Origin: a bacterium | Lineage (GTDB): Bacteria; Planctomycetota; JACOTG01; JAUIME01 | NCBI GenBank assembly: GCA_030433195.1 | Contig: JAUIME010000078.1 | Coordinates: forward strand, 1 to 12,410 | Direction: 5' to 3' | Length of the DNA stretch: 12,410 nucleotides | Part shown: positions 6,505 through 12,410 of the stretch, piece after piece | Numbering within the stretch: the stretch's first letter is position 1 | How the letters are laid out: the number at the start of each line of letters is the position of its first letter | The notes under the pieces: generated by a model | Seen by the model: the letters and a program-made list of their open reading frames with translations, nothing else | Databases searched by the model: none | What the model was told of the DNA's origin: nothing | Position numbers and translations under genes: made by a program

Positions 6505-7872
6505 TCAAAAGCGACGCCCGACGACGCTGACGTCAAATCGGTAGTCGCCGGGCGGGATCGATTCGACGTGGACGATCGTCTCGCGACGCTTCGTCTCGAC
6601 GCGGTATCCGAGATCAGCCGGGACGAAATACGGGCCATGTCGGTAACCTTCGATCGTCCGAGCCGTCTCCATTCCCGGACCTCGGAGCTCGACATGAACG
6701 ACTGCCGAACGATACGCGAGATACTCGGGAAGCCGAAGCAGAAGCGGGCCACCGTCGTGATCGTCGGGAATCCTCGCGACCGCTTCGTACTCGCGCGCGG
6801 CGTCCGACTCCGAAACCCGCTTCACGGTCCAGGTCACGGCACCTCGTGTGCGCGGTCGCACGCCGAGGATCTCAGGGTAACGGTAGCGATAGAGATCGAG
6901 AGTCCCGTCCGGGAGCGGTCGCAGTTTCTTCTCGGATTCGTGATCGCGAAAGGCGAAACGCCACGCCTCGGTGCCGAGGCGAATCTCTCCGAGGCGGTCG
7001 CGCCAAGGCCGCCTTCGAGAGGTCTCCTCACTCATGTCATCTCTCAGTCGATCGAGCAACCTCTGTTCGAGGAAGCGCTCGGCGAGGAGGGTCTCGAAGC
7101 GATCGCGGTAGGCCGGCAACCCGACGAACGACGTTTCGAGATCGAAGTGCATGGCGCTTGCGAACCCGTCGATGCCACTCCCATTCGCTACGGATTCGAG
7201 CGACGAAAGCGGGAGGACCACCACCTCGATCTCGGGAACGAGCCCGTTCGGTCGCGACAGTCGGTCGAGTTCTCCGAAATCCGCCTCGCCGACCTCGAAG
7301 CCCGAATCAGGATCGAGCCCGAGCACGAAAATCACGCGGTGGTAGAACTCGGGACGACCTCGGCGCTCCGCCTCGCGGCCGCCATCGAGCGCGACCGCCA
7401 TCGCCCTCGCGAACGCGTCCGCGCGAGTGCCGACCGGCATGCCGATCCAACGGTGATTTCCTCGACGCCCGTCGATCAAAGCCTCGATCGCCGTCTTGCG
7501 AGACTTCGAAAGCGAGGCGTACGCCGCTTCGATCCCGGCTCGCTTCTCGAGGACTTCGGTTTGGTACGCCTCGGCCTTGGCGCGAAACTCCGATCCGGTG
7601 CGAAAGCGAAACGGATCGAAACTGTCCGGATCCGAATCGCGCAGGTATCCGGCCGGGAGCCAATCCCGCGGCATGACGAAGAGCTGATTTCCCCAAGGAA
7701 CATCGTTCTCGGTCGCCGAGATCACCTCGGTCGCAGGGACTGCCTCGGTCGGGGCGATGGCACTGGCGTGAGGTCCGGCAAGCAGCACGAGAAGAGTCGA
7801 GACCAGCCCCACAGCAAGGAAGATTCGAGTTCTCGCCTCCGAGAGGCCGTGAGGAGATCCATCGCGTTTCAT
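6505..7872 (-). CDS. Secreted protein of unknown function (455 residues)
   Basis: I do not recognise this protein. It begins with a classical signal peptide: positively charged n-region (MKRDGSPHGLSEARTR), a hydrophobic core at about 17-32 and an ASA cleavage-like site at 36-38, so it is probably periplasmic. The mature part starts with a Trp/aromatic-rich segment (PWGNQLFVMPRDWLPAGYL), followed by an Arg/Glu/Lys-rich helical region at about 90-180, a hydrophobic mid-section (EFYHRVIFVLGLDPDSG; EIEVVVLPLSSL), and a beta-rich C-terminal 120 residues ending PPGDYRFDVSVVGRRF. That layout faintly recalls GWxTD-domain proteins, but the GWxTD motif itself is absent, so I do not assign the family. 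It is convergent with hemW (36 bases apart, no clear terminator) and divergent from the NHL operon. A plus-strand open frame runs opposite most of it, but lacks a signal or family features. There is no Shine-Dalgarno; it may be leaderless. Confidence 0.7.
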   Translation of the reverse strand: MKRDGSPHGLSEARTRIFLAVGLVSTLLVLLAGPHASAIAPTEAVPATEVISATENDVPWGNQLFVMPRDWLPAGYLRDSDPDSFDPFRFRTGSEFRAKAEAYQTEVLEKRAGIEAAYASLSKSRKTAIEALIDGRRGNHRWIGMPVGTRADAFARAMAVALDGGREAERRGRPEFYHRVIFVLGLDPDSGFEVGEADFGELDRLSRPNGLVPEIEVVVLPLSSLESVANGSGIDGFASAMHFDLETSFVGLPAYRDRFETLLAERFLEQRLLDRLRDDMSEETSRRRPWRDRLGEIRLGTEAWRFAFRDHESEKKLRPLPDGTLDLYRYRYPEILGVRPRTRGAVTWTVKRVSESDAAREYEAVARIPDDHDGGPLLLRLPEYLAYRSAVVHVELRGPGMETARTIEGYRHGPYFVPADLGYRVETKRRETIVHVESIPPGDYRFDVSVVGRRF

Positions 7873-7881
7873 GATTCGCCC

Positions 7882-7887
7882 ATCGTA
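7882..7887 (-). promoter_or_regulatory. Candidate -10 box for the minus-strand secreted protein
   Basis: On the minus strand TACGAT (five of six consensus bases) lies 9 bases before the ATG at 7872, the spacing expected for a leaderless transcript. The hexamer 17 bases upstream (7905-7910, AATCGT on the minus strand) is a poor -35. Its position just beside the first TCACGA motif (7910) would suit control by a bound factor. Confidence 0.35.
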
Positions 7888-7909
7888 GCACGGTCCAGAC
7901 CCGCACGAT

Positions 7910-8066
7910 TCACGAGTGCCGTGCGAAGCGGCGCCGCTGCAGCCGGCGGCTCACGAATCATGCGGCCTTGCCCCTCTCGAGCTCGTGAGCGAACCGCCGC
8001 AGAGAGCCTGTCTTTGCCTTGCCAAGCTTTCTCGATCTTGGGTACTCTAATGCAGCGCCTCACGAG
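7910..8066. repeat. Four copies of a TCACGA motif, possible operator sites
   Basis: The copies read TTCACGAGT (7909-7917), CTCACGAAT (7950-7958), CTCACGAGC on the minus strand (7982-7990) and CTCACGAGT (8059-8067), giving the consensus YTCACGARY. Copies 2 and 3 face each other and make a perfect 8-bp inverted repeat with a 26-base gap; copy 1 lies by the minus-strand -10 candidate and copy 4 just after the plus-strand promoter candidate. Only scattered single matches were noticed elsewhere in the window (for example inside hemW near 5377 and in the peroxidase gene near 11547). Binding by a regulator is inferred from clustering alone. Confidence 0.4.
8019..8048 (+). promoter_or_regulatory. Candidate promoter of the NHL operon
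   Basis: TTGCCA (8019-8024) and TACTCT (8043-8048) are 18 bases apart. The -35 is good (the same TTGCC core as the promoter at 457) and the -10 is weak (TA and final T only). It would give a 5' leader of about 150 bases before the ATG at 8206. No better pair was found closer to the gene. Confidence 0.35.
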
Positions 8067-8205
8067 TTCGTTTCCTCAGCCGGGGCGCCGACGGACGATC
8101 TCGGCGTCGTCTCGTATCACCGATACGGATCGTCAAACCGCCTCGAGCTCGCCATCCACGCGGGCGAACGAAGGAAGCGAACTTCTGACTTACCGCACTA
8201 GCGAC

Positions 8206-10194
8206 ATGATGCACGACCGACCGCGTCTCCCATTCCCTCTCCGACACGAACCCCGCGCTCACGGACTGCCTTCGTCGACCTTTGCGGTCGCCGTCCTCGT
8301 AGCCGTCGCGTGCTTTGTGTCGAGCTTGCCGGCACTCGCTCGACAGGGCACGATTGAAGGGACCGAGTCCGAGGCGTCGATTCTCTTCGGCGTCTACGAG
8401 TCGACGGTCGACTCTCTCGGCGAACCGGGGGCGGTCACGTTCACGGACGACGGCGAGCTTTGGGTTTGCGAGTCGAGCCGTCACCGGATCCGCCTCTTCG
8501 ACGCCGCGGGATCGGCCTTGCGCTCCATCGGCCAGTTCGGTCGTTCGGCCGGCGACTTCGACCGCCCCCTCGGCCTCGCGATCGGTCCGGACGACAGAAT
8601 CTACGTCGCCGACTCCGGTAACGACCGAATCCAGGCCTTCACGTCAAAGGGTGACTTCGTCGGGATGTGGGGTGAACGCGGCGACGGGCCCGGGCAACTT
8701 CGGGACCCGAGCGCCCTCGCCGTGCACGGCAGCTCGATCTACGTGGCCGATACCGGCAACCACCGGATCCAAGTGTTCGCGCCGGACGGAACGCTGCGTC
8801 GGCAGTTCGGCGGCTACGGCCGAAACGACGGTGAGTTCTTGCGGCCGTCGGACCTGGCGATCGACGACGAGGGGCGTCTCTTCGTGGTCGACACGGGCAA
8901 CTGCCGGATCCAGGTCTTCCAGGCCGACGGGACTTGGATTCGGAGCTTCGGTGACTACGGCCCCCACATCGGACTCCTCGCGCTTCCTGAAGGCGTCGCC
9001 CTCTTCGAGGGTCGGGTGTACGTCGCCGACACGCGCAACCATCGCATCCAGGTCTTCACCCACGAAGGGCAGATTCTCGACCGGTGGGGCCGGCACGTCC
9101 TGCGTCCGCGCGAAGGCGAGGGCAAGATCCACTATCCACGTCGTATCGCGATCCGATCCGACGGCGAGCGCGCCGTCGTGGTCGAGTCCCTTCAGAACCG
9201 TCTCCAAGTCTTCGGCCGGGGGGACGATCCCGACCGGTCACTCGACCCGGGCGTCACCGAGAGTTCGATGCATCTGGGTCGAGCCGCGGCCGCCGACCGG
9301 GGTTTGCTCGTCGCCGCTGACTTCGACTCCGCGAGCGTGCTCGTCTACGACCTCTCGCGCGACACGCCGATCCGGATCTCCGACTTCGCGGGCTACGGTT
9401 GGCACCGCACGTCGGCGCTCCGCCCGAGCGGACTCCACCTCGATGCCGTTCGCAAGCGCGTCGTGCTGTCCGACCGCGATGCCCGCCGATTGAGCGTGTA
9501 TCGACTCGCGTACGATCCGACCGCTCCGCTGCGCTTCGACCCCGCCCTGTCGAGCTTCGTGAAATGCATCGACCTCGACGACGCGCGCCCGTCCGTCGAC
9601 GATCGGTTCACCGCGATCGAGCCAGGCGCGCTCGACGTATCGAGCGACGGCTCGATCTTCGTCTGCGATCCTCGGTCGGGACGCGTGCTGGTTTTCGCCC
9701 CGGATCTTCGGTCAACGCGTGCGTTCGGGAAGTTCGGCGACGATCTCGGCGAACTGCGCGATCCGTCGGCGATCGCGCTCGACGAGAGTCGCGACCGAGT
9801 CTACGTCGCGGATCGCGGCCGACGCTGCGTGAGCCTCTTCACGCTCGACGGCACAGCGGTGAAACAGTTCGGCGCGCGCGGCGACGGCGAAGGCGAGGTC
9901 GAAGACCCGGTCGGTCTCCTCGCGACCGACGAAGGAATCTACGTCGTGGATCGCGCTCTCGACCGAATCCAGCACTTCGACCACGACGGTGGGCACATCC
10001 GAACGTGGGGCGCGTCCGGGCTCGGCGCGGGCGAGTTCTTCAAGCCTTCCCAGATCGTCCGAGACGGGAAGAATCGGATCTACGTCGTCGATCTCGGGAA
10101 TCATCGAGGGCAAGTATTCACGTCGAGCGGCCAGTACCTCAGCGCGTTCGGGGCGCGCTTGTACGTCCGCGCCGCCGAGAGGTCCGGGGAATGA
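8206..10194 (+). CDS. Exported NHL-repeat beta-propeller protein
   Basis: This 662-residue protein has a signal peptide (hydrophobic core about 25-41, LPALA cleavage-like site near 45) and about 12 NHL-type units. Six clear units start near residues 73, 120, 167, 213, 260 and 310 (pattern xPxxLAI-DDGRIYVADTGNHRIQVF); two degenerate ones lie near 355 and 406; four more start near 472, 519, 567 and 613. Spacing of about 47 residues and the count of 12 suggest two six-bladed propellers or one irregular large one. NHL propellers bind proteins, RNA or ligands, and in enzymes such as peptidyl-alpha-hydroxyglycine alpha-amidating lyase they are catalytic; no catalytic signature is claimed here. A MM start at 8206/8209 is chosen because it places the signal peptide correctly; no Shine-Dalgarno is visible. 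It is the first gene of an operon, overlapping the next start by 4 bases (ATGA), so it probably works with the YtkA-like lipoprotein and di-heme peroxidase outside the cytoplasm. Confidence 0.85.
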   Translation: MMHDRPRLPFPLRHEPRAHGLPSSTFAVAVLVAVACFVSSLPALARQGTIEGTESEASILFGVYESTVDSLGEPGAVTFTDDGELWVCESSRHRIRLFDAAGSALRSIGQFGRSAGDFDRPLGLAIGPDDRIYVADSGNDRIQAFTSKGDFVGMWGERGDGPGQLRDPSALAVHGSSIYVADTGNHRIQVFAPDGTLRRQFGGYGRNDGEFLRPSDLAIDDEGRLFVVDTGNCRIQVFQADGTWIRSFGDYGPHIGLLALPEGVALFEGRVYVADTRNHRIQVFTHEGQILDRWGRHVLRPREGEGKIHYPRRIAIRSDGERAVVVESLQNRLQVFGRGDDPDRSLDPGVTESSMHLGRAAAADRGLLVAADFDSASVLVYDLSRDTPIRISDFAGYGWHRTSALRPSGLHLDAVRKRVVLSDRDARRLSVYRLAYDPTAPLRFDPALSSFVKCIDLDDARPSVDDRFTAIEPGALDVSSDGSIFVCDPRSGRVLVFAPDLRSTRAFGKFGDDLGELRDPSAIALDESRDRVYVADRGRRCVSLFTLDGTAVKQFGARGDGEGEVEDPVGLLATDEGIYVVDRALDRIQHFDHDGGHIRTWGASGLGAGEFFKPSQIVRDGKNRIYVVDLGNHRGQVFTSSGQYLSAFGARLYVRAAERSGE

Positions 10195-10805
10195 CCAAGA
10201 CGATCGCATGGACCTTCGTAGCGGCGGTGACTCTGGCGGCCATTGCATGCCAAGCACCCTCGAGCCGACGAAACGAGGAACCCGTTCCACGCGAAGCCTC
10301 ACAGGAGGAGCCCGGGACCGATTCGGAAACGGCAACGGTTCCTGAATCTCGGCCCCCAGCCGATTCCGAATCCGGCGCAGTCCTGTCCGCGGGGACTCCC
10401 GAAGCGCCGGTCGACGACGTGGACCGAACCGCGACGGAGCTGCCGACGATCGACGCGGACGAAAGCCACTCTCGCGTTCTCAGCAACGACGGGGCCTACC
10501 TCATCACGTACGCGAGTGAACCCGAGACGCTTCCCTTGAATGAGCCCTTCTCGATCGTCGTTCGGCTCTACCGACCCGAGACAGGAGTGCGGATCGAGGA
10601 CTCGGCGGTCCGGATCGAAGCCGATGCAGACATGCCGGCGCATCGCCACGGGATGGTGCGTGTGCCGAAGGTCACCAAGACGGGACCCGGCGAATTTCGG
10701 GTCGACGGAATGATGATGCACATGCCCGGGTACTGGCAATTGTATGTCGACGTCATCCATGACGGGATCACGGAGCGCGCGCAGTTCGACGTCGACTTGG
10801 ATTGA
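10191..10805 (+). CDS. YtkA-like lipoprotein, Met/His-rich
   Basis: This 204-residue predicted lipoprotein has its signal at 1-19 with Cys20 after AAIA. Residues 21-90 form an acidic Pro/Ser/Glu-rich linker. From about 100 to 204 lies a beta-sandwich domain resembling the YtkA-like family (related to FixH-type domains): YLITYASEPETLPLNEPFSI, then MPAHRHGM (148-155), then VDGMMMHMPGYWQLYVDV (171-188). The cluster of His151, His153, Met155, Met174-176, His177 and Met178 is a plausible copper-type site; family members are often found near copper or cytochrome oxidase genes. Trp182 follows the Met/His cluster directly. The start is set by the overlap with the NHL gene and a GAGAGG ribosome binding site (10177-10182). 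The peroxidase gene follows after 7 bases. A copper-chaperone role, or service as substrate of the peroxidase, is inference. Confidence 0.75.
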   Translation: MTKTIAWTFVAAVTLAAIACQAPSSRRNEEPVPREASQEEPGTDSETATVPESRPPADSESGAVLSAGTPEAPVDDVDRTATELPTIDADESHSRVLSNDGAYLITYASEPETLPLNEPFSIVVRLYRPETGVRIEDSAVRIEADADMPAHRHGMVRVPKVTKTGPGEFRVDGMMMHMPGYWQLYVDVIHDGITERAQFDVDLD

Positions 10806-10812
10806 AGAATCG

Positions 10813-12180
10813 ATGAAGCACCGATACCGAATCCCTCCGACGACGACCTGGGTCGTGCTCGTCGCGATCGCGGTCTTTCTTCTTTCGATCGCCACGAGAG
10901 AGGCGCCCGCGAGAGACGAATCGCGCGACCACGACTCGGTCGCTCCCGCAGAGTGGAGCGATCGAATGGTCCGACGGGCGTTGAGTCACTCGCCGCTCCC
11001 TCCGCCCGCGACCGATCCCACCAATCGCATCGCCGACGACATGCAAGCCGCCGAACTCGGCCATCGTCTCTTTTTCGATACGAGCCTCTCGGCGAACGGT
11101 GCGGTGAGCTGCGCGACATGCCATGTGCCCGAGCTGGGATTCTCCGACGGCAAGCCGTTGGGCCGCGGTGTCGCGGATTCGGTCCGCCACTCGATGACGC
11201 TCTGGAACGCCGCCTACCAGCGTTGGTTCTTCTGGGACGGGCGAGCCGACTCGCTCTGGTCGCAAGCACTCGGGCCGCTCGAGTCACCGCTCGAGCTCGG
11301 CGGGGATCGGACCGCGATCGCGCACCGCATCGCGAGCACTCCTTCGTACCGCATGGCCTACGAGTCGCTCTTCGGTGAGCTTCCCGATCTCGACGCGGCG
11401 GACCGCTTCCCACCGGAAGCCCGCCCCGATGCGACCGACTCTGAAGCATCGACGGCGTGGTCGGCGATGAGCGAGGCGGACCGCCGAGCGATCGACGGCG
11501 TCTTCGTGAACATCGGGAAGTCGGTGGCGGCTTACGAACGTCGCCTCGTGAGTCGCGAGTCGGCGTTCGATCGCTTCGTGGCCGGGCTTCGTGGCGGCGA
11601 TCGCGAGGCGGTCGACGCGTATCCTGCAGCCGCCCGCCGGGGGTTCGAGATCTTCGCAGGCCGCGGCAACTGCCGGCTGTGCCACTTCGGACCGAACTTC
11701 AGTGACGGTGAATTCCACAACACGGGGATCGCCCCCCTCGGTGGAGGCGTACCGCGAGACTCCGGACGGTACGACGGCATCCCGTTCGTCCTCGGCGATC
11801 CGTTCAACGCGGCCGGTCTTCACAGCGACGACCCCGCCGGCGACGTGGCGGGCAAGCTCGGCTTCGTCCGCCGCTCGACCGAGTCTTGGGGACAATTTCG
11901 AACCCCGTCGCTGCGCAACGTCGCGATCACCGCGCCCTACATGCATCAAGGGCAGATCCCGACGCTCCGGGAGGTCGTCCGCTTCTACTCGACGCTCGAG
12001 GGGGCGGTTTCGGCGGGTCACCACGGCGAGAAACTTCTCGAGCCCCTGAACCTCACCGAGGCGGAGATCGACGACCTCGTGGCCTTCTTGGAGTCCCTGA
12101 CCGACACCGCGATCGACCCCAAGTGGCTCTCGCCCCCGGCAGCGAAGGCCTCGGATGGGGATTCAGCGCCTCCGCGTTGA
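10813..12180 (+). CDS. Di-heme cytochrome c peroxidase, MauG/MbnH-like
   Basis: This 455-residue protein has an N-terminal hydrophobic segment (about 12-26; signal peptide or anchor) and two c-type heme sites, CATCH (100-104) and CRLCH (287-291), the hallmark of the bacterial CcpA/MauG superfamily. Around them are ADDMQAAELGHRLFFD (74-89), WDGRADSLWSQALGPLESP (141-159), FSDGEFHNTG (296-305) and FRTPSLRNVAITAPYMHQG (362-380), where the PYMH segment probably supplies a distal ligand to one heme. The overall pattern is closest, from memory, to the MbnH-like branch, members of which oxidise a partner protein's Trp rather than simply reducing peroxide; true peroxidase activity remains possible. 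It acts outside the cytoplasm and needs heme c maturation. The start at 10813 is just after the YtkA-like gene (7 bases), with only a weak GAAG ribosome-binding-like sequence, so translation is probably coupled. The frame is open back to 10744 but those codons lie inside the preceding gene. Confidence 0.9.
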   Translation: MKHRYRIPPTTTWVVLVAIAVFLLSIATREAPARDESRDHDSVAPAEWSDRMVRRALSHSPLPPPATDPTNRIADDMQAAELGHRLFFDTSLSANGAVSCATCHVPELGFSDGKPLGRGVADSVRHSMTLWNAAYQRWFFWDGRADSLWSQALGPLESPLELGGDRTAIAHRIASTPSYRMAYESLFGELPDLDAADRFPPEARPDATDSEASTAWSAMSEADRRAIDGVFVNIGKSVAAYERRLVSRESAFDRFVAGLRGGDREAVDAYPAAARRGFEIFAGRGNCRLCHFGPNFSDGEFHNTGIAPLGGGVPRDSGRYDGIPFVLGDPFNAAGLHSDDPAGDVAGKLGFVRRSTESWGQFRTPSLRNVAITAPYMHQGQIPTLREVVRFYSTLEGAVSAGHHGEKLLEPLNLTEAEIDDLVAFLESLTDTAIDPKWLSPPAAKASDGDSAPPR

Positions 12181-12256
12181 GCCGGTGCCTTGTTGCCGCC
12201 ACGCCGGGTTCCGAAGCGCTTGGTATCGGCGGGCCAGGGGTTGGGAATCCCCGTGC

Positions 12257-12285
12257 TTGGAATGAGGGACTCGATCGCGTACAAT
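12257..12285 (+). promoter_or_regulatory. Strong sigma70-type promoter
   Basis: TTGGAA (12257-12262) and TACAAT (12280-12285) are separated by exactly 17 bases, the best -35/-10 pair in the window. The expected start point near 12292 gives a leader of about 54 bases ending in a strong GGAGGA ribosome binding site (12335-12340). It sets the following gene apart from the peroxidase operon. Confidence 0.7.
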
Positions 12286-12345
12286 CCGCAAACCGACCTA
12301 GGGCATAGGAAAAGGCTACCCGTACGTCCCCCCCGGAGGAAGCAA

Positions 12346-12410
12346 ATGAGAAGAACCCTTTGCCTCGGCGCCGCTGTAACCATCGTGCTCGGAACGCTTT
12401 GCACGATGAA
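12346..12410 (+). CDS. Exported protein, N-terminal fragment
   Basis: Only the first 21 codons are visible before the window ends: MRRTLCLGAAVTIVLGTLCTM, a short basic start followed by a hydrophobic core, typical of a signal peptide or possibly a lipoprotein signal. The start is well supported by GGAGGA (12335-12340), 5 bases before the ATG, and by the promoter at 12257-12285. The mature protein and its function cannot be seen. Confidence 0.7.
   Translation, partial: MRRTLCLGAAVTIVLGTLCTM

Larger units (their letters stand above)
7873..8205. other. Divergent intergenic region
   Basis: These 333 bases separate the start of the minus-strand secreted protein from the start of the NHL operon. 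I see no convincing gene on either strand. The + frame is open through the whole stretch and has an in-frame ATG at 8050, but its translation (Ser/Arg/Thr-rich) looks non-coding and would bury the signal peptide of the NHL protein. The region contains a possible minus-strand -10 box (7882-7887), a possible plus-strand promoter (8019-8048), four TCACGA motifs (7910-8066), and an 8-bp inverted repeat GCTCACGA/TCGTGAGC (7949-7956/7983-7990). Confidence 0.7.

Noticed and set aside
6486..6520. Possible hairpin terminator between hemW and the convergent gene
   Set aside because: The stem is short with a two-base bulge, has a long loop and no T-run, and overlaps the end of the minus-strand coding sequence.
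6568..8205. Plus-strand open frame that would extend the NHL protein upstream by about 546 residues
   Set aside because: It runs antisense to the secreted 455-residue gene and through the promoter-bearing intergenic region, has no recognisable domain, and would bury the NHL protein's signal peptide.
8050..8205. In-frame ATG at 8050 as an alternative NHL start
   Set aside because: It sits immediately after the candidate -10 box, adds a Ser/Arg-rich low-complexity leader, and places the signal peptide about 75 residues in.
12237..12252. GGGG/CCCC inverted repeat after the peroxidase gene as a terminator
   Set aside because: It has only four pairs and no T-run in the right place; it is probably chance in GC-rich DNA.

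Overview
The window is GC-rich bacterial DNA carrying ten protein-coding genes, two of them cut by the window edges. Most are on the + strand, and there are no tRNA, rRNA, CRISPR or mobile elements that I can see. LepA and HemW give no clear phylum. The surrounding secreted proteins (a PhoX/DUF839-like Tat protein, an alkaline-phosphatase-superfamily phosphodiesterase, an NHL beta-propeller protein and a MauG/MbnH-like di-heme peroxidase), the lipoprotein signals and the high GC suggest a free-living Gram-negative bacterium. Planctomycetota or a similar lineage is my guess, held with low confidence.

Left part (1-3191): the 3' end of an alkaline-phosphatase-superfamily phosphodiesterase; a small acidic protein of unknown function with a good promoter and an apparently leaderless start; a lipoprotein of the endonuclease/exonuclease/phosphatase (EEP) fold that overlaps it by 4 bases; and a Tat-exported PhoX/DUF839-like protein. 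Three phosphoester-hydrolase-type folds therefore lie nearly side by side.

Middle part (3192-6468): two housekeeping genes in tandem, lepA (elongation factor 4) and hemW (radical-SAM heme chaperone). They are separated by a 118-base spacer with a 10-bp hairpin that competes with a second stem just before the hemW ribosome binding site.

Right part (6469-12410): a minus-strand gene for a secreted 455-residue protein that I do not recognise is convergent with hemW. It is divergent, across a 333-base intergenic region, from a three-gene operon. That intergenic region holds four copies of a TCACGA motif and candidate promoters. The operon (8206-12180) encodes an exported protein with about 12 NHL repeats, a YtkA-like lipoprotein rich in Met and His around a conserved-looking Trp, and a di-heme cytochrome c peroxidase of the MauG/MbnH type. 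The tight spacing (4-base overlap, then 7 bases) suggests the three act together in the periplasm or outer envelope, perhaps in copper handling or in peroxidative modification of the lipoprotein; this function is inference. After the operon, a strong sigma70-type promoter and ribosome binding site drive a further exported protein whose reading frame runs off the window.
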